64,000 nucleotides of DNA, from contig JAWSVE010000005.1 in NCBI GenBank assembly GCA_033852115.1, positions 1 through 64,000 of the forward strand, written 5' to 3'. The notes beneath the pieces are model-generated. The model was given only the letters and a program-made list of their open reading frames with translations, had not been told where the DNA came from and ran no database searches. The position numbers were made by a program, and so were the translations under genes. This document shows positions 35,151-43,762 of the stretch, in pieces; positions within the stretch are counted from its first letter, which is position 1, and each line of letters starts with the position of its first letter. The DNA comes from JAWSVE01 sp033852115. Its GTDB lineage: Bacteria > Pseudomonadota > Gammaproteobacteria > Pseudomonadales > Cellvibrionaceae.

Positions 35151-36401
35151 CTATTTATTCAACTCGTCAGAGACCATGTCCACAAACAGTTCACGTAATT
35201 GGGGCTGCAACCACTCGGCCAATTCACCATGCGGCATTTGCTCTACCAATTCGTTGATGAAACCAAAGTTCAGCATAATCTTCGCCTGCTGAACACTAAC
35301 TCCTCGCGACTGCATGTAATACAACGCTTTTTTATCCAACTCAGCAACCGTTGCGCCATGCGCGCAGCGCACATCGTCGGCGTAGATTTCTAATTCCGGC
35401 TTGGTGTCTACTTCGGCGGTATTAGACAGCAATAGATTACGGTTATTTAGCTCAGCTAAGGTTTTTTGCGCATCGCGATGTATGTGGATGCGACCGTTAA
35501 AGACCGCTCGACTTTTATCGGCAACAATACCGCGCACGTTTTCTTCCGTCGTACAATTTGGTACGGCGTGCTCGATAGTACTATGCAAATCAAACAACTC
35601 TGAACCTTGCAGCAGGTAAATAACATTGAGCTTCGCATTGGCGTGTTCGCCTCGGTGATCGACATCAACATTAACGCGGGATAAATCACTACCGAGACCA
35701 ACAATAGTCGACTGCAGGTTTGCGCCAGTGCCGAGCCTAAAATGACTACCCGCTAACGCAATCGCTCGAGCGCGCTGCAAACCAAAACGGTAGTGCACCA
35801 ACTCCGCTCGGGCATCTAAGGCATACTCTGCAACCGTTGTGTGCAGACTTAATGCATCCCCAGAAAACTGTTCAATAATCGTGGCTTTGGCACCCTCACC
35901 AATGCGCACTAAAACACGCGCATGATGCTCTTGCTGCTGACTCAACGCTCGAATAAGTCGAATCGGCTGTTCAATTACCGCACCAGGCGCGATATCAATG
36001 ACCACCCCTTCGGTCGCCAATACATCATTGACTAAACCAAAGATATGCCGCACGGGCTTGATGGAGCCAAAAAGCTCGCTCGCCCAAGCTTCACACGAAT
36101 CATTGATCGGTGAAATAGTGACACCATGAGGCAGATCGTTGATAGCTGATGGATTTTGTAAAGACACATCGATGCATTCCAAGCCCGCGATGGACGTCGG
36201 CAGTTCCGAAGGAATCTCGACTTCCTGCAATTGTCCTGTGGCTGCTTCTATGGCTTTTACCGACGTATATTTCCAATCTTCAACTTTGCGGCTAGGCCAC
36301 TGACGTTCACGCAACAACTGAAGCGACTGCTGTCGGCGTGGTGACAGCCAGTCCTGTATTGATTCAGCGCGATCGATCGCACTTTCTAACCATGCACTCA
36401 C
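35151..36401 (-). CDS. sufD: Fe-S cluster assembly protein SufD
   Basis: The 416-residue protein pairs with SufB in the SufBC2D scaffold. It has the beta-helical SUF core with RGIVADKSRAVFNGRIHI and a C-terminal alpha-helical domain. The likely start is the GTG at 36401 that shares its G with the sufC stop codon (TAGTG), eight bases after AAGGAG. Length agrees with SufD proteins. Confidence 0.95.
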   Translation of the reverse strand: MSAWLESAIDRAESIQDWLSPRRQQSLQLLRERQWPSRKVEDWKYTSVKAIEAATGQLQEVEIPSELPTSIAGLECIDVSLQNPSAINDLPHGVTISPINDSCEAWASELFGSIKPVRHIFGLVNDVLATEGVVIDIAPGAVIEQPIRLIRALSQQQEHHARVLVRIGEGAKATIIEQFSGDALSLHTTVAEYALDARAELVHYRFGLQRARAIALAGSHFRLGTGANLQSTIVGLGSDLSRVNVDVDHRGEHANAKLNVIYLLQGSELFDLHSTIEHAVPNCTTEENVRGIVADKSRAVFNGRIHIHRDAQKTLAELNNRNLLLSNTAEVDTKPELEIYADDVRCAHGATVAELDKKALYYMQSRGVSVQQAKIMLNFGFINELVEQMPHGELAEWLQPQLRELFVDMVSDELNK

Positions 36402-37183
36402 TACGAAGACTCCTTAGCTTCAAGCTGTGCTTGTTCTTCTTTCCGTTCTGCCAGCCAAGCATAACCCTGCTCCTCAAGCTCGAGGGCTAAGCTAGCATCA
36501 CCACTACGGGCAATTTTTCCATCTGCTAACACATGCACATAGTCAGGTTTAATGAAATCTAACAAACGCTGGTAATGCGTTACAACAATAAACGCGCGGT
36601 CCTCAGAGCGCTGACTATTTACGCCATCGGCAACGACTTTTAGGGCATCAATATCCAGCCCTGAATCCGTCTCATCAAGGACACAAATTTTGGGTTGCAG
36701 CAAAAGCATTTGCATAATTTCATTACGCTTTTTCTCACCGCCGGAAAAGCCCTCATTCACGCCACGCTTCAAAAAACTCAACGGCAAATTAACTTGTGCA
36801 CAGGCAGCTTTGGCCATTTTCAAAAAATCAGGTGAGCTAATTGCCTCTTCGCCACGCGAAAGTCGCTGAGCATCTACTGCCGCTTTCATAAATTCCATGT
36901 TGCTCACACCGGGAATTTCCACCGGGTATTGAAACGCTAGAAACAACCCCTCGCGGGCACGCTCTTCGGTCTCTAGATCTAGCAAATCTTTACCGTCTAA
37001 GGTAACTGCCCCGCCATTTACTTCATAGCCTTCACGACCAGAAAGCACGTAACCCAAGGTACTTTTACCTGCGCCGTTGGGCCCCATAATGGCATGAACT
37101 TCGCCGGGTTTTATCTCAAGATTAATCCCTTTGAGAATCTGTTTGTCTTCTACTTTCGCTTGTAAATTCTTAATCGATAACAT
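36401..37183 (-). CDS. sufC: Fe-S cluster assembly ATPase SufC
   Basis: This 260-residue ABC-type ATPase powers the SufBC2D scaffold. Walker A GPNGAGKST (about residues 34-42), signature FSGGEKKRNE (about 145-154) and Walker B ICVLDETDSGLD (about 170) are intact. No membrane domain is present, as expected for a soluble Suf ATPase. It overlaps sufD by one base and lies 21 bases after sufB. Confidence 0.97.
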   Translation of the reverse strand: MLSIKNLQAKVEDKQILKGINLEIKPGEVHAIMGPNGAGKSTLGYVLSGREGYEVNGGAVTLDGKDLLDLETEERAREGLFLAFQYPVEIPGVSNMEFMKAAVDAQRLSRGEEAISSPDFLKMAKAACAQVNLPLSFLKRGVNEGFSGGEKKRNEIMQMLLLQPKICVLDETDSGLDIDALKVVADGVNSQRSEDRAFIVVTHYQRLLDFIKPDYVHVLADGKIARSGDASLALELEEQGYAWLAERKEEQAQLEAKESS

Positions 37184-37204
37184 GATATTTCCTGTCGCTA
37201 GCCG

Positions 37205-38641
37205 CTAGCCAACTGAACCTTCTAAACTGATTTCCAATAATTTGCCGGCCTCAACCGCAAATTCCATTGGCAACTCTTTAAAGACCTCTTTACAGAAGCC
37301 ATTCACAATCATCGAGACCGCTTTTTCTGTATCAATTCCACGCTGTTGGCATAAAAACAATTGGTCATCACTAACCTTGGATGTAGTCGCTTCGTGCTCC
37401 ACGATGGCCGATGCGTTGCGACTCTCGACATACGGGAAAGTATGCGCACCGCACTGATCACCGATTAAAAGTGAATCACATTGTGTATAGTTGCGCGCAC
37501 CTTCAGCACTTGGCGCCATTCGCACCAAGCCTCTGTAGGCATTATTGCTGTGCCCAGCGGATATTCCTTTAGAAATAATTGTGGATCGCGTATTTTTACC
37601 GAGATGAATCATCTTCGTGCCGGTATCCGCTTGTTGTGCTGCGCGGGTCAAAGCGACCGAATAAAATTCCCCTACACTATTCTCACCTCGCAAAATACAA
37701 CTTGGGTATTTCCAGGTAATCGCTGAACCCGTTTCTACTTGTGTCCAAGAAATTTTTGCATTGGCATGACATTCACCTCGTTTGGTGACAAAGTTGTAGA
37801 TCCCACCGCGACCTTGCTCATCACCCGGATACCAGTTTTGTACCGTAGAATATTTAATCTCGGCTCCATCCAACGCGACCAGCTCAACGACAGCAGCATG
37901 CAATTGATTTTCATCTCGCTGTGGCGCTGTACAGCCTTCCAAATAACTGACGTAACTGCCTTCGTCTGCGACAATTAATGTGCGTTCGAATTGCCCTGTG
38001 TTTTGCTCATTAATGCGAAAATAGGTGGATAATTCCATTGGGCAACGGGTGCCTTTAGGGATATAAACAAATGAACCATCCGTAAAGACTGCGCTATTCA
38101 GCGCCGCAAAATAGTTATCACGTTGCGGCACCACACTGCCCAGATATTTTTTTACCAGCTCCGGATACTCTTGAAGTGCCTCAGAAATTGAGCAAAAAAT
38201 CACACCCGCTTCGGCAAGTTTTTCACGAAAAGTGGTGACAACTGATACAGAGTCAAAAACCGCATCAACAGCAACGCCGGCAAGCATTTGTTGCTCAACC
38301 AACGGAATACCGAGCTTTTCATAGGTAGCCAATAATTCAGGATCGACCTCGTCTAACGACTTAGGACGATCTTTCATACTCTTCGGTGCGGAGTGATAAG
38401 AGATACTTTGGTAATCAACTGGCGTGTACTTAACATGCGCCCACGTTGGCTCTTCCATTTCCTGCCAAATGCGAAACGCCTTTAGTCGCCACTCCAACAT
38501 CCACTCAGGCTCACCCTTAAGTGCGGAAATGCGACGAACGACATCCTCATCTAAGCCCGGCTCAAAGGTTTCAGATTCAATATCAGAAACGAAACCGGCT
38601 TCATATTCTTTCTTGAGCGCTTCATTAATTTGCTCAGTCAT
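37205..38641 (-). CDS. sufB: Fe-S cluster assembly scaffold SufB
   Basis: The 478-residue core scaffold protein is where new 4Fe-4S clusters are built. The beta-helix contains the conserved EGCTAPQRDENQLHAAVVEL segment (Cys about residue 240), and the C-terminal region has the HEATTSKVSDDQLFLCQQRG and MIVNGF motifs typical of the family. Size is normal. It follows the cysteine desulfurase gene, with a gap of about 125 bases where no gene is seen. Confidence 0.97.
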   Translation of the reverse strand: MTEQINEALKKEYEAGFVSDIESETFEPGLDEDVVRRISALKGEPEWMLEWRLKAFRIWQEMEEPTWAHVKYTPVDYQSISYHSAPKSMKDRPKSLDEVDPELLATYEKLGIPLVEQQMLAGVAVDAVFDSVSVVTTFREKLAEAGVIFCSISEALQEYPELVKKYLGSVVPQRDNYFAALNSAVFTDGSFVYIPKGTRCPMELSTYFRINEQNTGQFERTLIVADEGSYVSYLEGCTAPQRDENQLHAAVVELVALDGAEIKYSTVQNWYPGDEQGRGGIYNFVTKRGECHANAKISWTQVETGSAITWKYPSCILRGENSVGEFYSVALTRAAQQADTGTKMIHLGKNTRSTIISKGISAGHSNNAYRGLVRMAPSAEGARNYTQCDSLLIGDQCGAHTFPYVESRNASAIVEHEATTSKVSDDQLFLCQQRGIDTEKAVSMIVNGFCKEVFKELPMEFAVEAGKLLEISLEGSVG

Positions 38642-38765
38642 AACATTCTTAACTCAATTGGTTTGGCAACTCGAAAATGAGTCACGTTCAGAACCTGCTG
38701 GCCGCGGAGTGTATTACAGCGTGACTGCAACAGTACGACGACACAGACAGACTACTTGCAGCTGG

Positions 38766-39914
38766 CTAAGACGCCTCCTGCAACTGCAATACGGTTTGTC
38801 GTATGTGCTGAATGGTTTGATCAATATCCTCGGCCGTCGTATACCGGCCCAGTGAGATCCGAATCGAGCTCAACGCCGACTCGTCTTGCACCCCCATGGC
38901 CTTGAGTACGTAAGACGGTGCCATGCTTGCAGACGTACATGCTGAGCCACTAGAGACGGCCAATTGGCGTAAAGAGAGCATTAAGTTCTCGCCTTCAATA
39001 CCCCCAAAACACACGTTAAGGTGCGCAGGGCCAACCTCAACCTGACTGCCATTTCGAGTAATTGATGGCAAATCTTCAATACCGTGCCACAACCTATCTC
39101 TTAGAAGGGACAAACGCTGCGCCTCTGACTGCCAATGCTCACACAACATCGCGGCCTTTCCCATGCCGACTAATTGGTGAGTCGCTAGGGTACCCGAACG
39201 CATGCCACGCTCGTGCCCCCCGCCATGCATTTGCGGAGCGACATCGCGCTGAATTGCCCTCTTAACGTAGAGAGCTCCGACCCCTTTTGGACCGTAAAAC
39301 TTATGCGCCGACAAACTCAGCAAATCAACACCAAGCACACCGACATCAAGCAACTGCTTACCCGCCGCCTGCGCCGCATCGACATGTAACAATACCGAGC
39401 GTTGTGCGCAAATAGTGGCAATGTCACGAATGGGATTAACGCTTCCCACTTCGTTGTTTACATACATTAGGCTGACGAGCTTGGTTTCCGGCGTCATTGC
39501 TGCTGCGACTTTATCCGCAGCAATAATGCCGTCGCTATCCGGCATCAAGTAGGTCACAGCAACGCCGCGCCCCTCTAACCACTTAGCGGTGTCCAAAATA
39601 GCCTTGTGCTCAATCGCTGAGGTAACAAGGTGCCCACTAAAGTCGAGCTTTTCAAAGATTCCTTTCAGGGCAAGGTTATTTGCCTCAGTCGCCCCACTAG
39701 TCCAAACAATTTCTCGAGGATCACAATTCAGTAAACCCGCCACTTCAGCTCGGGCGATCTCAACACGCTCCTCCGCCTGCCAACCATAAACATGAGAGCG
39801 GCTGGCGGGGTTCGCAAAAATACCATCCCGGGTGAGGCATTCGACCATAGCATCGGCAACGCGCGGATCAACCGGTGTGGTGGCGGCATAATCAAGATAA
39901 ATAGGCTTACTCAT
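38766..39914 (-). CDS. IscS-type cysteine desulfurase with shortened C-terminus
   Basis: The 382-residue type I desulfurase has the PLP Lys in SLSAHKFYGPKG (about residue 205) and the mobile-loop Cys in SSGSACTSASMAPSYVL (about 325-330). It resembles IscS, but it ends about 20 residues earlier: the C-terminal segment that binds IscU in E. coli IscS is not present. It is the second gene of an iscR-suf operon that also contains a type II SufS, so two desulfurases of different classes share one operon. A iscS-like role in tRNA thiolation or Fe-S supply is inferred. Confidence 0.9.
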   Translation of the reverse strand: MSKPIYLDYAATTPVDPRVADAMVECLTRDGIFANPASRSHVYGWQAEERVEIARAEVAGLLNCDPREIVWTSGATEANNLALKGIFEKLDFSGHLVTSAIEHKAILDTAKWLEGRGVAVTYLMPDSDGIIAADKVAAAMTPETKLVSLMYVNNEVGSVNPIRDIATICAQRSVLLHVDAAQAAGKQLLDVGVLGVDLLSLSAHKFYGPKGVGALYVKRAIQRDVAPQMHGGGHERGMRSGTLATHQLVGMGKAAMLCEHWQSEAQRLSLLRDRLWHGIEDLPSITRNGSQVEVGPAHLNVCFGGIEGENLMLSLRQLAVSSGSACTSASMAPSYVLKAMGVQDESALSSIRISLGRYTTAEDIDQTIQHIRQTVLQLQEAS

Positions 39915-39924
39915 AGCGCGGGCA

Positions 39925-40380
39925 TTATATAAGCTCTAAGCTCGCCTCACCATGCTGTCTTTCATTCACGGCCTGAACTTCGCTGCGCTCAACCAGTGAC
40001 GCCAAACTAATGCCACTGAGAAACCCGTGAATCTGTTCACTGAGTTCGCACCACAAGTGGTGCGTGAGGCAGACTTGCCCTTTACTGCAGTCGCCGCGCC
40101 CACCACAATTTGTCGCATCAATGGATTCGTTGACCGCATCAATAATCTGAGCAACAAAAATAGTGCTGCCGTCCCGACTCAGGCGATAACCACCGCCGGG
40201 GCCACGGACGCTACTCACTAGCTCATTTTTTCGCAGCTTGGAAAACAACTGTTCGAGATAAGACAGCGATATCTCTTGCCGTTTGGATATGTCCGCTAGA
40301 CTGACCGGCCCTTTCTCTGCGTTCAGCGCCAAATCCAACATTGCGGTGACCGCATAACGGCCTTTGGTGGTTAATCGCAT
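39925..40380 (-). CDS. iscR: Rrf2-family Fe-S regulator IscR
   Basis: The 151-residue regulator has an N-terminal winged helix (MRLTTKGRYAVTAMLDLAL) and three cluster-ligand cysteines in CGGRGDCSKGQVC followed by LTHHLW, the C-x5-C-x5-C...H arrangement of IscR. In E. coli it senses the 2Fe-2S status and represses its own operon. The start at 40380 matches the family; 15 further codons upstream are not conserved. It is first in the operon, 10 bases before the desulfurase, and a typical IscR box lies just upstream. Confidence 0.95.
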   Translation of the reverse strand: MRLTTKGRYAVTAMLDLALNAEKGPVSLADISKRQEISLSYLEQLFSKLRKNELVSSVRGPGGGYRLSRDGSTIFVAQIIDAVNESIDATNCGGRGDCSKGQVCLTHHLWCELSEQIHGFLSGISLASLVERSEVQAVNERQHGEASLELI

Positions 40381-40416
40381 AACCTTTCCCTCTGCATAAC
40401 ATCGTGTATGCCGCCC

Positions 40417-40449
40417 ATTATGCAATAACCAACTAAATTGGTAAACTAT
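40417..40449 (-). promoter_or_regulatory. Promoter of the iscR-suf operon overlapped by an IscR type-1-like box
   Basis: At 40425-40449 a 25-base dyad begins and ends ATA...TAT with CCAACT and TTGGTAAA cores. By eye it agrees with about 20 of 25 positions of the E. coli type-1 IscR consensus. On the minus strand TTTACC (40445-40440) and CATAAT (40422-40417) are separated by 17 bases, so the box covers the -35 and spacer. Autorepression by cluster-loaded IscR is the expected control. Confidence 0.72.
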
Positions 40450-40626
40450 TAAACCAAGTATTTTTGTCGGTTATTATTCCAAGCAGACGAAACAGATTCG
40501 TTAATATTTGTTTAAGCTAACTGATTGATATTCAGAGGTTTTGTACAATCACGGTATAAATCCAATAATCTGGGAGTCCGACAAGTACGGTCATTCCACA
40601 CAGGTATAGAAGATAGGCATAGATCG

Positions 40627-41265
40627 ATGAAACGCTTTCTCCAACTGATTCTCTTGAGCAGCCTATCATTCGCCGTAGCAGTTTCCGCTGGGCAGTTTAA
40701 TAAAGTCATCAATATTGGCGATCCATTACCTGAATTTTCTTCCCTTCCCGATACGGCTGGCAACTTCTTTTCTTCAAGCGACTTCAAAGGCAAAGTATTA
40801 GTCATCGTCAGCCTTTCGAACATGTGCCCTTTTTCAAAAAGGATAGAATCGGACCTCAAACAGCTGGTCTCCGACTATAGTGACAAGCCCGTCAACTTTG
40901 TAGGGATAAACTTCAACGCTAATCGAGGTGACGACCTGAATAGCATGAAGACCAGAGCAAAAGCGGAGCGTTTCAACTTCACCTATTTACGCGATGAAGA
41001 TCAGCACCTAGGTAGACAGCTGGGCACAAGTGTCACACCAGAGTTTTTCGTCTTCGGACCAGACCGGACCTTGGCATACACGGGCCTGCTCCATAATTCT
41101 CCAGCAATGGAGCGCTCTCCTGGCAACGTTGTCCATCTAAAAGGCCCGCCTGCGGTATTTTACGTTAGAGACTCCATCAACGCGTTACTCTCAGGCCAGC
41201 CTGCACCACTCACCGAAACACAACCCTATGGCTGCAGCGTGGAGTACCGCCGTGAAGCTAAGTAA
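40627..41265 (+). CDS. Exported thioredoxin-fold (redoxin/AhpC-TSA) protein
   Basis: The 212-residue protein has a signal peptide (residues 1-21, MKRFLQLILLSSLSFAVAVSA) and a TlpA/AhpC-type thioredoxin fold. The peroxidatic-position Cys is in NMCPFSK (about residue 67); the usual CxxC partner is replaced by Ser. A second conserved-looking Cys is in the C-terminal YGCSVEYR. It is probably periplasmic and involved in thiol redox or peroxide handling; the substrate is unknown. The start at 40627 gives a clean signal peptide. Its end overlaps the next gene by 14 bases. Confidence 0.8.
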   Translation: MKRFLQLILLSSLSFAVAVSAGQFNKVINIGDPLPEFSSLPDTAGNFFSSSDFKGKVLVIVSLSNMCPFSKRIESDLKQLVSDYSDKPVNFVGINFNANRGDDLNSMKTRAKAERFNFTYLRDEDQHLGRQLGTSVTPEFFVFGPDRTLAYTGLLHNSPAMERSPGNVVHLKGPPAVFYVRDSINALLSGQPAPLTETQPYGCSVEYRREAK

Positions 41266-41782
41266 GCTGCCAATTCTCGCGCTATGGATTAGCCTGATAG
41301 CGCTAGTCGCCGCCTGCGGTAATGACACCAACACCGACTCAACAACCGAAATATCGATTAAGCCTACGAATTTTAAACAGTGGGAAAAGCAGGTCCGTCG
41401 TTACCAACCGAATATTGTGGTGGTGGATCTGTGGGCGATGTGGTGTACATCCTGTATCAAACGCTTCCCTCACATGGTCGCCATGAGCGAATCCTATCGT
41501 GATAAAGGCGTGCGATTTATTTCCATGAATTTAGATGACCACAACGATAGCCAAGCTCTTAGGCAGGCCAATACGTTTGTCAAAGAGATGAACGCTCGCT
41601 TTGATCACTTTCATATGGACGAAAACTTAATTGATGCGTTTGAATACTTCCGTCTTATTGGCATTCCCGCCGTGCTCGTGTTCGATGGCGATGGAAATGA
41701 ACGTTTTCGACTGACTGGCGACAACCCCAATGCACAATTCACCGAGGTGGATATAGAGCGTGCAGTACTAGACTTGCTGTAA
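41252..41782 (+). CDS. Thioredoxin-like lipoprotein with WCTSC active site
   Basis: From the GTG at 41252 the protein is 176 residues long, with a lipoprotein signal peptide (lipobox Cys in LVAAC, about residue 22). It has a thioredoxin fold with the redox-active WCTSC motif, and IGIPAVLVF carries the cis-proline. The GTG start is preceded by GGAG at a good distance, and the gene overlaps the redoxin gene, suggesting a coupled pair. A periplasmic disulfide reductase that recycles its upstream partner is an inference. An upstream in-frame ATG at 41228 would add eight residues. Confidence 0.8.
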   Translation: MKLSKLPILALWISLIALVAACGNDTNTDSTTEISIKPTNFKQWEKQVRRYQPNIVVVDLWAMWCTSCIKRFPHMVAMSESYRDKGVRFISMNLDDHNDSQALRQANTFVKEMNARFDHFHMDENLIDAFEYFRLIGIPAVLVFDGDGNERFRLTGDNPNAQFTEVDIERAVLDLL

Positions 41783-41784
41783 GG

Positions 41785-42582
41785 CTAATCTTCTGCCTCG
41801 TCACTTGCCGACTCTTGAAGCGATTGAATTTTATTTTCTGTGTGGAAAATGTAGTTCTGAGTTGCCGTCAACATACCGCGCAGAATACTAAGTTCCATTT
41901 CATCTAGTCGGGTTCGATTGTACAGACGACGTAAACGAGTCATGGTCTGCCGGGGATTATCAGGCTCTAAAAAACCAAGCTTTTCTAGCGTCTCTTGCAG
42001 ATGACTAAAGTAATACTCCAAATCTTTATTTTTGGCGGGGGGCATATCCCAGTCGTCATAATGCGGCGCCTCGCCGTTGAGGGCGGTCAAAAATGAAATA
42101 CGAATTTCATAACAAATCACCTGTACCGCCGCGGCAATATTTAATGCACTGTACTCAGGATTTGTCGGAATATGCACGTGGTAATTGCACTGGTGTAGCT
42201 CTTCATTGGTAAGGCCTCGGTCTTCGCGACCAAATACAATCGCCACTGGGTGTGTTGCTGACTCGGCCCAGCTGCGATCACCGCACTCTCTAGCGGTCAT
42301 TAACGGCCAAGGGATGCGACGCTCGCGCGCGCTCGTTCCAACCACAAGACCACAATCGGCTACGGCTTCCTCAAGGGTTTCTACAACCTCTACTTTGTCC
42401 AGGACATCCAGCGCATTGGCTGCACGCCATACAGCCTTCGGAGACGGAAACTCTTTTGGAGACACCACAACCAAACGTGACAGCCCCATATTTTTCATCG
42501 CGCGAGCAGCCGCACCGATATTGCCGGGATGCGATGTTTCCACCATAACTATTTTGATGTTCTCGAAACTCGACTCGCTCAT
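41785..42582 (-). CDS. trmJ: tRNA (cytidine/uridine-32-2'-O)-methyltransferase TrmJ
   Basis: The 265-residue SPOUT methyltransferase modifies position 32 of tRNAs. The knot-forming motifs are visible: VETSHPGNIGAAARAMKNMG (motif 1, about 14-33), VFGREDRGLTNEE (motif 2, about 113-125) and EYSALNIAAAVQV (motif 3, about 138-150). The C-terminal helical extension is normal. It is convergent with the thioredoxin gene (2 bases apart) and divergent from suhB. Confidence 0.94.
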   Translation of the reverse strand: MSESSFENIKIVMVETSHPGNIGAAARAMKNMGLSRLVVVSPKEFPSPKAVWRAANALDVLDKVEVVETLEEAVADCGLVVGTSARERRIPWPLMTARECGDRSWAESATHPVAIVFGREDRGLTNEELHQCNYHVHIPTNPEYSALNIAAAVQVICYEIRISFLTALNGEAPHYDDWDMPPAKNKDLEYYFSHLQETLEKLGFLEPDNPRQTMTRLRRLYNRTRLDEMELSILRGMLTATQNYIFHTENKIQSLQESASDEAED

Positions 42583-42907
42583 AAATAACTCTTGTTAATT
42601 GCTGGTCCGCAAATGGTTCTGCGCGGGCACAGAAAAAGACCGATGAAAAAGGGCGCAAAGTTTAGCAAATTCAGCGACTGCTAAGAAACCTTGAATCCTT
42701 CAAAAGTCCAAAGGTTTTGAACATTGGGGCACCTGATGTATCTTGAGGACAATGACCGCCTCAAATAGCGAGCATATGCCTTGTGCTGGGGAGACGATGT
42801 CGCCTTGGAGTTCATCATCGCTTCCTATATACTTCGCGCCGGCACAGTCGCTGCCTCCGCTCTTTTACTTCTCTGGCCTCATCCCCATTAAATAGGTGAA
42901 TACAACT
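42583..42907. other. Divergent intergenic region trmJ-suhB
   Basis: These 325 bases have no gene on either strand. They presumably hold the promoters of trmJ and suhB, but no consensus pair stands out. A GTG at 42896 could extend suhB by four residues. Confidence 0.6.
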
Positions 42908-43708
42908 ATGGAACCGATGTTAACCGTCGCCCTAAACGCTGCCCGCAAAGCAGCCGTCCTTATCGAACGTGCTAGTGAACGCCTGGATGTGGTCACCGTA
43001 GAGAATAAATCGAAGAACGATTTTGTCACCGAGGTCGATCGAGCCGCGGAAAAAGAAATACTTTACCACCTAAAAAAAGCCTACCCGCAGCACAATTTTC
43101 TAGCTGAAGAATCTGGTGATCACCAAGGCTCAGAAAATGACTACCAATGGATCATCGACCCCCTCGACGGCACCACAAACTTTATTCACGGTATACCGCA
43201 ATACGCAGTGTCCATCGCCTGCGTTCACAAAGGCCGTATAGAGCACGCTGTCATTGTCGACCCCATTAAGCGCGAAGAATATACCGCAAGCCGCGGCAAA
43301 GGTGCCCAACTAAATGGCCGACGTATTCGCGTATCTGCCCCTCCAAACCTTGATGCCACATTAATAGGGACTGGCATTCCATTTAGTGGTTTTGCGTTAG
43401 AAAACATGGACGCCTACTTAAAGGCGATGGCCGAAATTGCCGGGCAAACAGCAGGTATCCGCCGAGCGGGCGCCGCGGCCCTTGACCTTGCCTATGTTGC
43501 GGCAGGACGCCTAGACGGTTTTTTTGAAATGAACTTAAAACCTTGGGATATTGCGGCCGGAGTACTATTAGTCAAGGAAGCAGGTGGAATGGTGTCGGAT
43601 TTTAAAGGTGCCGACAACCATATGAAAACCGGCCATGTTGTTGCCGCACCGCCAAAAGTATTTAAGCAGTTACTCCCTATTACGCAAAAACACTTGGGTT
43701 ACCTCTAG
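42908..43708 (+). CDS. suhB: Inositol-1-monophosphatase family protein SuhB
   Basis: The 266-residue Mg-dependent phosphatase is of the SuhB type. The catalytic motifs are EESG (about 66-69), DPLDGTTNF (about 84-92) and WDIAAG (about 212-217). It begins MEPMLTVALNAARKA, as SuhB does. In E. coli SuhB also takes part in rRNA antitermination; whether this copy does cannot be read from sequence. AGGTG at 42893-42897 serves as ribosome site, and trmJ lies divergently, a conserved neighbour. Confidence 0.92.
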   Translation: MEPMLTVALNAARKAAVLIERASERLDVVTVENKSKNDFVTEVDRAAEKEILYHLKKAYPQHNFLAEESGDHQGSENDYQWIIDPLDGTTNFIHGIPQYAVSIACVHKGRIEHAVIVDPIKREEYTASRGKGAQLNGRRIRVSAPPNLDATLIGTGIPFSGFALENMDAYLKAMAEIAGQTAGIRRAGAAALDLAYVAAGRLDGFFEMNLKPWDIAAGVLLVKEAGGMVSDFKGADNHMKTGHVVAAPPKVFKQLLPITQKHLGYL

Positions 43709-43762
43709 GTTATCGGCAGCTCCAGCAATCTGCCCAATAAAGTCTCAACAAACGAGCAGCTA

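Noticed and set aside
38642..38765. A missing iscU or fdx gene between the desulfurase and sufB
   Set aside because: The 124-base gap is too short and holds no frame; the operon is simply suf-type.
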